From Psilocybe azurescens (lineage: Eukaryota > Basidiomycota > Agaricomycetes > Agaricales > Agrocybaceae): 13,266 bases of DNA. Each line of letters opens with the position of its first letter. The first letter of the stretch is position 1. Positions 7,572 to 13,266 of this stretch are shown one piece after another. The stretch spans positions 1 through 13,266 of the forward strand of contig JAJIRX010000807.1 of the NCBI GenBank assembly GCA_023853785.1, given 5' to 3'. The position numbers and the translations under genes were made by a program. Under the pieces are notes generated by a model. That model worked only from the letters and a program-made list of their open reading frames with translations, was not told where the DNA came from and searched no databases.

Positions 7572-8384
7572 ATCATCTGCAAGATACCCTACTGACCCTA
7601 AAAACCATGGAGCAGGCCTCGGTTGGTGGGAGTTTTCCAGGCAATAACAGTGTCTACCTTTGCAGCATCCATTCGAATACCATTATCATCAATTATACGA
7701 CCTAATAGCTTTAATTCTGATGCTAAGAAGTGCAATTTACTTTTACTCAAGTAGAGCTTTTCTCTCCTCAAAATATCAATGATCATCTTGACATGTTTGA
7801 TATGATCTGCCAGAGTATTGGAATAGACAACAATGTCATCCAAATAAATGTCCATAAACACCCCAATATACGAAGAGAACAAATGGTTCATCAAGGCCTG
7901 GTAAGTAGCAGGAGCATTTGCGTCTCCAATTTTGAATTACTTGGCTAACCATCTTGCCATCTGGAGTTGTGACTGTAGAGCGCTCCACGTGCTCAGGAAT
8001 AATATGGATCTGCTCATATGCACTTTTCATATCCAAAGAGGATCTAAATGGATGACAACACGCCCTCCGAAGCATCCCCTCCATATCAGGAAGAGGTGAA
8101 GTTAATTTTTGGGTATTTTTGTTACGTTCTCGCAGATCTACCACAGTGCGAAGCTCAGCCGGTTTTCCATCTTTGCATGGCTTTTGGAATCAGAAGCATA
8201 GGCACAGTGTTCCCTGCCGAAGTAATTTTCCATCTTCCTGATTTCAAATAAGCATCGCGTTTTTCAGCCCATTGAGCTCGGAAAGCTTCAGGGCATCGTG
8301 ATGGCCGCCATGGATATGTTTTATTCACATCTATCAGTGGAATAGTATGGTTAATTGCTCGGAATGGAGGTAGTTCAGTTTCTC
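7572..8384 (-). pseudogene. Reverse transcriptase
   Basis: Four frames cover the domain. From 8384 it reads PPFRAINHTIPLIDVNKTYPWRPSR, then KSGRWKITSAGNTVPMLLIPK. After a shift near 8188 it reads ELRTVVDLRERNKNTQKL, then SSLDMKSAYEQIHI with the first catalytic Asp near 8031-8033. After a shift near 7920 it reads ATYQALMNHLFSS, then IYLDDIVVYS with the active-site YLDD at 7835-7846. Then LYLSKSKLHFLASELKLLG and MDAAKVDTVIAWKTPTNRG follow. A fourth shift in the T run near 7603 joins it to the connection domain. The order and spacing match Ty3/gypsy RTs, and the active site is intact. Confidence 0.88.
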
Positions 8385-9113
8385 CTACTTCTTTGCATAA
8401 TGGTTCGCATACTTGCGCAATTCTTCTCGTGCCACTTCAAGCTCATCTGTTCCCAAGGATATGGCTTGGGAAAGTAATTTAGTATCCACTCCTGATTTAA
8501 TGGCAATGGCGATGTTGCTTCCAATCACAACCCGAGCTGGATTCAGCCCAATACAAACTTGATGTTGGTACATCCATGGCGTACCCAAAATTACATCATA
8601 GTTATTTAAATTAATTATGTCAAAGTGCACGTTCTCATCAATCTTTTGATATTGGAAGCGGCATCTTGTTCTGGAATTAATTTTAGAACGAGAACCTTGC
8701 ACTGCAAGCTGCAATGACAGGGATTCATCGAGTTTCTCACAACGCAATTTGAGTTGATCAGCTACTGTGGACGACATAAAGTCTCCCAGTGAGCCTGAAT
8801 CTATTAATGCCCGGACAGGGTTTCCATTAATCTGCACCGTAATTACTACAGGTTTAGGCAAGACTCTAGCCTTGTCTTTGACAACTGCAGCTGTTCGCTG
8901 TACTGCAGGATATTTCCTGCGATCAACTTGTATTCCATTAAGCTCTGTCTGCATCCATTGAATGGGGTCAACCTTCTCACAAATTAAATCCTGCACATAT
9001 GGTAGAATTTCCTCCCATCGGTTTTTGATTGGCAGCCACTGATGCCATGCTCGGAAAATCATCAGAAGAGTCATCTGAACCATCGGAATCATTGTCCCCA
9101 TCATCGGAATCAA
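8385..9113 (-). pseudogene. Retrotransposon aspartic protease region
   Basis: The 242-codon frame reads VVITVQINGNPVRALIDSGS (DSG at 8793-8801), then FMSSTVADQLKLRCEKL, then NYDVILGTPWMYQHQV, the second conserved element of retropepsins. DSG replaces the commoner DTG, which is frequent in fungal gypsy elements. The protease acts as a dimer and cuts the Gag-Pol polyprotein. The first 20 residues or so (Met/Ile-rich) are probably an out-of-frame run-in, because the true reading from upstream is FPSMASVAANQKPMG in the preceding frame. The frame ends in KYANHYAKK and shifts into RT at 8385. It is the longest undamaged piece of pol. Confidence 0.85.
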
Positions 9114-9153
9114 TGAAATAGTCCTTCATATCATGTTGCAGAAGTCTGAACTG

Positions 9154-9348
9154 ATACCAATGAATAATATTAAATTCTGGGTTCTCCATAAGCTCGTTGG
9201 ACAGATAAGATCGCAAATCTCTGAACCCATCATAGATAATTAAGTGATGGGGTTCAAAGACACTTGATTCTACACGGAAACGTGTAGCAAATGGTTCAAA
9301 ATCTTCTGCTTCGTGATCATAAGGTGATCCTAGCTCAAGCAGCCACTG
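9154..9348 (-). repeat. WY-domain repeat 4
   Basis: Reading QWLLELGSPYDHEAEDF, then RFRVESSVFEPHHLIIYDG, then MENPEFNIIHWY. It lies directly before the very acidic run and the protease. It is closest to repeat 1 in its last block. Confidence 0.6.
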
Positions 9349-9466
9349 AGCTCGCTTCTTCACGCACAGTTCCCATAATAGTTTCATGGTATTGATGTCG
9401 ACGCATCCAGAAGCTGACTACACGGTAGGGATGTGGTAGCCTAGCTTTAAGAGCGCAGAGCTCGGC

Positions 9467-9682
9467 ATACCATTTGGTGACTGAAAATAATTCATGACGC
9501 AATCGGGCAGCATGAATACAGACCTCCATACCTCGTCGATGGTCAAACAACTCATAGAATCCGAATCTGGTATCCCTATGAATTTCGAATCGAGGCAGAC
9601 CTTCCCAGTGTGTTGGGTGTATGGAATGATCTTCATCTCCAGGATACTCAGGATGCTGATTGAGTATTTCAATCATTCGATC
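9467..9682 (-). repeat. WY-domain repeat 3
   Basis: Reading DRMIEILNQHPEYPGDED, then RFEIHRDTRFGFYELFDH, then LRHELFSVTKWY. It is the most diverged of the four: the LENP part has become LRHE, but the F-x-I, FY-L-FDH and KWY positions are kept. Confidence 0.55.
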
Positions 9683-9825
9683 TCCCAGGGAATCTCCAAC
9701 CTTTCCCCAGCCTTCGTGATCCATGTCGTCAAGGGACAATTCAGATATCTCGTCCTCTTCTAGATCATGATCTTCTGGTGTTGGTGGAGGTGCTTGCATC
9801 GCAGCACGCCGGAACCTAATCCTAA

Positions 9826-10071
9826 TCACATCATTTTCATTATGGTATCTCTCGATTCATATATTGGTGAGTGCTCCTCCGTATCTGCAACTGAGTCCGA
9901 TGTGGACATCATCTGTAAATCAGGTATTTCTTCGTACTCATTAAAATCTGACTCTGGCACTGATTGTAGATCTAGTAAGTCATCATACTCTGGTTCATCC
10001 GGTTCAGGGTGAATAATTGAGAGCTGATAGACGTCTTCCAGGTAGGGAATTGTCCTATCCTCGTATAGCAT
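9826..10071 (-). pseudogene. Acidic linker between WY repeats 2 and 3
   Basis: The 81-residue piece is dominated by Asp, Glu, Pro and Ser (HPEPDEPEYDDLLDLQSVPE) and is probably disordered. It has no motif I can name. The frame overlaps the end of the previous frame by 17 bases and the start of the next by 4, so it is likely the true reading, with single-base changes at both edges. Confidence 0.5.
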
Positions 10072-10105
10072 TGCATAATTCCCTGATTGTGTAAAGCTCC
10101 TTATT

Positions 10106-10303
10106 ATACCATTCTACCAGATTGATATGGTCATTCTCAAGACAAGACTTTGATATTGATGTACGTAGATCAAGGTCATGATCCTCAATTAAATAGAAAT
10201 CATCGGATTCTGGAGAAGGGCCTATCCAGAACCGATCTTCATGGTGCATATCTGGCGTCATGTTTGGATAGCTGGAAGTAATTCCATCCGCAAGTAAAAA
10301 TCG
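10106..10303 (-). repeat. WY-domain repeat 2
   Basis: Reading RFLLADGITSSYPNM, then EDRFWIGP, FYLIEDHDLDLRTSIS and LENDHINLVEWY. It starts with WAEVGRFL, which parallels WGKVGDSL before repeat 3, so the unit may be longer than the core given here. Confidence 0.6.
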
Positions 10304-10398
10304 TCCGACCTCTGCCCAAGCTGAGCCCATACGATGCTCCACTCCAGTCCAATCCAGGTGATCCGCAGGTAAATTGAAATGAGCAGGCGCTTCTGAAT

Positions 10399-10626
10399 AT
10401 ACCATCTTGCAATATCGAAGTGCGGATTCTCCAATTGAGATCGTGATAACTTGACCTGGAACCCAGTTAGATCATCTGATACGATTAAATATGGTTTAAA
10501 TCGCAGTAGACCATTGTCTAACTGGTAGATCCTGAACCAATCTTCCAATGGAAAATTATCAGAATATACTTGATCCATAAACCGCGCATCCTCTGGATAA
10601 GGTTGCATCTCATTTAAGATATATTG
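10399..10626 (-). repeat. WY-domain repeat 1
   Basis: Reading QYILNEMQPYPEDARF, then WFRIYQ, YLIVSDDLTGFQVKLS and LENPHFDIARWY. It is preceded by a Pro/Glu-rich N-terminal piece (10824-10627). A frame change directly after WY leads into the next block. Confidence 0.6.
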
Positions 10627-10885
10627 CCCCATGATACCAGGTGCATATCCCAATTCTTTTCGAGGATAGTCGGGCCTCCACTGACGCCATTCTGGCTCAG
10701 GAAGGTCTCGAAACAATGCCTGATCTAGCTGATTATGTACTGAATAGGACATCGACCCAAGCGGTAATTCTTCCAGTACTTCAACTGAGAGCTCAGAGTG
10801 CTGATCATCAGTGCTTATTTCCATGTTGAAGTTAGGTACTCCTGGTGGCTTGTTTCCAGACCATTTTACAAGATACTCCCTGCGG

Positions 10886-10924
10886 ACAATTTCGCTTCAG
10901 GTGTCCAGTTTCATTGCAAAAGCA
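10886..10924 (-). pseudogene. Gag nucleocapsid zinc-knuckle-like motif, one residue short
   Basis: The minus strand reads ELAERRAEGRCFCNETGHLK followed by RNCPQG. The pattern is CX1C-X4-H-X4-C, whereas the canonical retroviral knuckle is CX2C-X4-H-X4-C. The codons are Cys 10922-10924, Cys 10916-10918 and the last Cys 10886-10888. The frame differs from that of the capsid upstream, so a base change lies around 10950-10990. The knuckle normally binds and packages the element RNA; with one residue missing it may not fold. Confidence 0.65.
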
Positions 10925-11745
10925 ACGTCCTTCCGCCCTCCGTTCTGCAAGCTCCTTGTCCAAAAGGACTGGCAATTTTTATGATCTTTATTAAACTTGG
11001 AATTAGATCGTGAATGGTCCCGGCTATTGCTTGGTTTAGATGAATGTGATCTCTGTTTCGACCCGTTGGCTTGAGCGTTACCGCCATGAGGAGATGCATG
11101 AGATGTCCCTTTACTTGAGCTATTCTTGCTCGAGTTATTTTTCTTGGAGTTATAATATCCTCCAGAATTATTCATGCTTGATGGAGGGATCATTCCTCCA
11201 CCTTTCCCATGACGATTTCGTCCTGAATAAACGCTTTCTGAGATCTCAATAATCTGAGCTTTGGTGAGCACTTCTTCCCAGGTTGATATCTCTGGATTGA
11301 AGCTATCTTTCCATAGACTGGCTTGAATAGAATCTTTCAGACCGTTCCAGAGTGAATACACTCGAAGCCGGTCATCTACTGATCCAATCATATTGAATAG
11401 TTCTTCCAGCTCATATGAAAATGCAGTCACAGATCGTGTTCCTTGAACACAACGATTTAAGCGTTCCCTGAGGCGCATCCTGTAGTCCAATGGAAAGCAG
11501 TAGTTAAATAACTCAGTGAAGAAGTCTTCAAGAGACCAATCTTCTTCGGTCATAGAGACCTTCTGGGTATAGAAATCATACGCCTTTCCGGACATAAAAT
11601 GCGACAGAGCTGAACAGGCTCTTCGTCCTGGAATGCGACTATCTGCAATGTAGGATGCACCCTCTTTTACAAATCGATGATACTCCCTAATATCAGCATT
11701 TCCATGTTTGTATTCTACGTGGGCCGAACACTTTGTAATTACCAC
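10925..11745 (-). pseudogene. Gag capsid-like domain (retrotransposon gag)
   Basis: The frame 11745-10897 gives NADIREYHRFVKEGASYIAD, then FMSGKAYDFYTQKV, then WSLEDFFTELFNYCFPLDY, then RERLNRCVQGTRSVTAFSYE, and YSLWNGLKDSIQASLWKD. This helical series matches the retrotransposon Gag capsid pattern of basidiomycete gypsy elements. It is followed by a Ser/Asn/Lys-rich linker (GGYYNSKKNNSSKNSS) and a basic stretch ahead of the zinc knuckle. The final codons of the frame (RKDVAFAMKLDT) are the knuckle read out of frame. The start at 11745 is a non-ATG frame opening and the true start lies upstream at 12729. This protein would form the virus-like particle. Confidence 0.8.
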
Positions 11746-12253
11746 GACTCCGGGATTGCGATTTGTGAGATCTATGTTTCTTAGACCTCTTTTTGCTGGA
11801 TTTAGATCGCGACCTCTTCTTTTGAAGTAGTGGACTTTGAGGGGGGGGGTGGGACTGGGCGACCGCGAGGAACCAGAAGAGCTGCTGAAGAGCTGTTTGA
11901 ACTTGATGAGTCCAAACTGGAAGGGTCCCCTTCAGACTCCGAATGTCGATTATTTTTCCGTGCAGTCCGATCCTAGATGTCCGGAGCTTCTTCAAGGCAA
12001 TACCAATGTAGCTCTTAGGTGCTACTTGTGCAACAGGCTGGACAGCCGTCGGCATCGCATTCTTTGGTTTCTTGGACTTACGTTCTGCAGGTATGTTGAC
12101 CGGCGCTTGTTTGGCATGACTACAGCGATACGTCAACATTAGCTGAGACCTGTTGGGATGTGGTCTCTTCTTGTGGTCGAGACTTCTCCCCCTTATCCCT
12201 GCGGTCAGGCTCGGATCGTTCCACATGGGGAGGAACGTCCTTCTCCTTTGCAA
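11746..12253 (-). pseudogene. Gag basic, SR-like region
   Basis: The frame 12253-11693 covers this part, but its first half does not read like the expected protein. An alternative frame gives AKEKDVPPHVERSEPDRRDK near 12255-12190. The second half ends in KKRSRSKSSKKRSKKHRSHK and SQSRSRG, an Arg/Ser/Lys-rich tail likely to bind RNA or act as a nuclear localisation signal. A nine-base C run (11841-11849 as G on the plus strand) lies next to a proline run and is a likely slippage point. Another frame change near 11755 joins it to the capsid. Confidence 0.55.
11841..11849. repeat. G9 homopolymer (C9 in the gag orientation)
   Basis: The longest homopolymer of the window lies in gag between two frames that both look coding-like (proline codons in each). 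It is a likely site of replication slippage or sequencing error. There is no sign of a programmed slippery heptamer. Confidence 0.6.
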
Positions 12254-12729
12254 TCTGAAAGATTCCAGAGCGGCACGTTGCGCGTCCTCATCAAATTCTT
12301 CCTCGCTTAGTTGAACCGCACCCCAATTACGGGATCAACGGCTTTTCCTTTATTCTTGGATGTTCCTTCCCTCGAGAAGGTGATTCTTCCGTGGAATTTT
12401 TCTATATTTTTGTACCGGCGAGAAATTTGTTCCTGCTGCTCCGCAGTCAGGGCTTTAGTTGCTTCAGTTACAGCAACAGCCTTTTCGGGCTCTAACCCCT
12501 TGGCTTTCATACTGGAGCCATGATTCTTACTGACCTTCTTGGCCACCAGTTCTGGGCTACGCGCACGTCTGCGCTTGACTTCAGTCCAAACCCCTTCATT
12601 ATTCTCATCAGAACTGTCAGCCAGTTCTGGTGACACCTGATCAACAGGATAATCTATGACAAGAGTATCTAAGTCTGGTACAATAGTACTTGTCTCTCTC
12701 AGCAGCCCGGGATTAATCGCCGGCGGCAT
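12254..12729 (-). pseudogene. Gag N-terminal region, start of the retrotransposon reading
   Basis: The ATG at 12729 opens MPPAINPGLLRETSTIVPDL, followed by an acidic region (SPELADSSDENNEGVWTEVK), a basic patch (KRRRARSPELVAKKVSK) and a helix LTAEQQEQISRRYKNIEKF. The frame ends at 12307 after GKAVDPVIGVRFN. One frame over it continues as RNWGAVQLSEEEFDEDAQRA, so a single base is missing near 12330. This ATG lies about 70 bases inside the 5' LTR boundary, a reasonable leader length. The frame stays open upstream to the LTR, with no earlier ATG seen. Confidence 0.65.
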
Positions 12730-12799
12730 GCTGGGGTTTGCCTCAGCACCATTATTACTAACGGTAGGAGAGGGAGGTCTCGGCGCCGCAACGCGTCGC
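12730..12799 (-). promoter_or_regulatory. Leader between 5' LTR and gag; expected primer-binding site position
   Basis: On the minus strand the LTR would end in CGTAACA, followed by GCGACGCGTTGCGGCGCCGA. A canonical primer-binding site starts with TGG, complementary to the CCA end of a tRNA, directly after the LTR; none is seen. The GC-rich GGCGCC palindrome here could be structured. The region then becomes C/T-rich before the gag ATG. Confidence 0.4.
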
Positions 12800-12862
12800 T
12801 GTTACGATCTCAAGTTAGAATCACGCAGTGTGCGTAATCTAACCACCAATCGTTTACAAGAA

Positions 12863-12898
12863 CAAGTTCAAGTTCAAGTTGAGCAGGTTAAGCAGGTT
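12863..12898. repeat. Short tandem repeats: (CAAGTT)x3 and a 9-base doublet
   Basis: Three perfect CAAGTT units occupy 12863-12880, followed by AGCAGGTTA and AGCAGGTT at 12882-12898. Such arrays inside LTRs can carry binding sites for transcription factors, but no function is shown. Confidence 0.65.
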
Positions 12899-13015
12899 GG
12901 ATTCTCAAGAACTAGCTAAAGAATACAATGGATCCTTCCTGGTATAAATACTATGAACTGTACAGCAAGTTGAAACAAGTTTGAATGTTCATCAGCAGAT
13001 GTATATAAGAATAGA

Positions 13016-13121
13016 GGAAACAGATCAATCGTTCATCGAAAGATGTATCATAAAAGATGGAAGTGAAAGGAAACAGATCAAACGTTCATCGAAAGATGTA
13101 TCATAAAAGATGGAAGTGAAA
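13016..13121. repeat. Two tandem copies of a 53-bp unit
   Basis: Copy one is 13016-13068 and copy two 13069-13121. They differ at one base (T at 13029, A at 13082), so the duplication is recent compared with the decay of the coding part. Each copy holds GTTCATC and AGATGTAT. A degenerate related unit precedes them (12987-13020), and GTTCATC recurs at 13168. In element orientation this lies in the likely U3 region and may be an enhancer-like repeat. Confidence 0.85.
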
Positions 13122-13202
13122 GTCCATCAGAGATATGATGGAGTTTCGTAGAATGATAGAAAACAAAGTTCATCAGAGCAGACGATGCTGTATCAATGAT
13201 GT

Positions 13203-13263
13203 GAAGGATGACAAAGAAAGGAAAAAGAAAAGAAAAGAAAAGAGAAAGGGAAAAGAAAAAGAC
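13203..13263 (+). repeat. Purine-rich low-complexity tract
   Basis: Nearly all bases are A or G, with AAAAG-type units at 13220-13262. On the element strand it is a pyrimidine tract, a common feature near fungal promoters. It is probably a microsatellite-like part of the LTR. Confidence 0.6.
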
Positions 13264-13266
13264 TTG

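Larger units (their letters stand above)
9114..10824 (-). pseudogene. Long polyprotein spacer between nucleocapsid and protease, with four domain repeats
   Basis: About 570 codons separate the Gag knuckle from the protease, split over five frames: 10824-10399, 10405-10055, 10071-9826, 9829-9335 and 9387-9114. Each of four blocks shares the pattern: hydrophobic helix, YP or PY near an acidic patch, F-x-(I/V), a YLI/FYL strand ending in an acidic residue, an L/ISR-like turn, then a block of the type LENPxFxIxxWY. The spacer between blocks 2 and 3 is very acidic (9826-10071). The last block runs into DSDDGDNDSDGSDDSSDDFPSMA before the protease. Such WY-ending segments occur, as I recall, in basidiomycete gypsy Gag-Pol proteins; their role is unknown to me. 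Confidence 0.65.
3801..13266 (-). mobile_element. Decayed Ty3/gypsy chromodomain-type LTR retrotransposon, truncated by the window end
   Basis: Reading from right to left, domains occur in the Ty3/gypsy order: Gag, protease, reverse transcriptase, RNase H, integrase, chromodomain. They are followed by an extra ORF, a polypurine tract and an LTR. The presence of a GPY/F module and a chromodomain after the integrase core places it with chromodomain-bearing elements (chromovirus-like). The coding part spans about 12729-4371 but is cut into more than ten frames by single-base shifts and some TGA codons, so it cannot make full proteins as written. The LTR at the right end differs from that at the left end, so the element may be recombinant or disturbed by a second insertion. 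No introns or captured host genes were identified inside it. Confidence 0.9.
12800..13266 (-). repeat. Partial 5' LTR, not matching the 3' LTR
   Basis: The boundary TGTTACG at 12800 (CGTAACA on the minus strand) has the TG/CA form of an LTR end and lies 70 bases before the gag start, the position expected of the 5' LTR. At least 467 bases belong to it, more than the whole 340-bp 3' LTR, and I find no similarity between the two. It contains a 53-bp tandem repeat, hexamer repeats and a purine tract. TATA-like sequences lie at 12943-12950 and 13002-13008. The far end is outside the window. Confidence 0.55.

Noticed and set aside
9494..10012. Two plus-strand frames, one rich in Ser (9767-10012)
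   Set aside because: Both are antisense shadows of the retrotransposon spacer; the Ser content mirrors Asp/Glu codons of the acidic linker.
10898..11013. Plus-strand frame opposite the Gag knuckle
   Set aside because: Its Cys/Pro/Lys content is the reverse of the knuckle and basic linker, with no protein-like pattern.
13016..13121. Tandem 53-bp repeat as a CRISPR or centromere-like array
   Set aside because: Only two adjacent copies with no spacers, placed inside an LTR of a fungal retrotransposon.

Overview
The window looks like a repeat-rich stretch of a filamentous fungal genome, most likely an Agaricomycete basidiomycete. The clearest sign is a minus-strand Ty3/gypsy-type LTR retrotransposon with the architecture of basidiomycete chromodomain elements. 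The plus-strand gene on the left also resembles, from memory, a multi-copy family of hypothetical proteins in mushroom-forming fungi. I cannot name a genus from the sequence. There are no bacterial signals, rRNA, tRNA or CRISPR arrays.

Left region (1-2945, plus strand): a broken copy of that uncharacterised multi-copy protein family. It reads from a coiled-coil-like N-terminal part, through a conserved DGTGHRSINYNS block and a W-rich central block, to an Asp/Glu-rich C-terminus and a stop at 2945. At least seven single-base frameshifts and several in-frame TGA codons interrupt it. An AT-rich spacer with a palindrome and a hairpin follows (2946-3180).

Middle region (about 3180-3800, plus strand): a short GC- and CpG-rich island that resembles the 5' end of an ordinary fungal gene, with a C/T-rich then A-rich leader, an ATG at 3417, and a Ser/acidic low-complexity protein. 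It is cut off at 3800 by the LTR.

Right region (3801-13266, minus strand): a decayed LTR retrotransposon read right to left. It runs: partial 5' LTR (12800 onward), short leader, Gag (N-terminal part, basic SR-like part, capsid, CCHC-like knuckle), a long spacer with four diverged copies of a domain ending in a WY motif, aspartic protease, reverse transcriptase, RNase H, integrase (HHCC, DD35E, GPY/F), chromodomain, a post-chromodomain extension, an extra small ORF, polypurine tract, and the 3' LTR (3801-4140). The usual division of labour would be that Gag packages the RNA, protease matures the polyprotein, RT/RNase H copies the RNA, and integrase plus chromodomain insert the copy into chromatin. 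This copy cannot encode intact proteins as written.

Three features stand out. The two LTRs do not resemble each other, suggesting a chimeric element or a nested insertion. A four-copy internal domain array lies between nucleocapsid and protease. Most frameshifts fall on short homopolymers, so sequencing error has to be separated from real decay.
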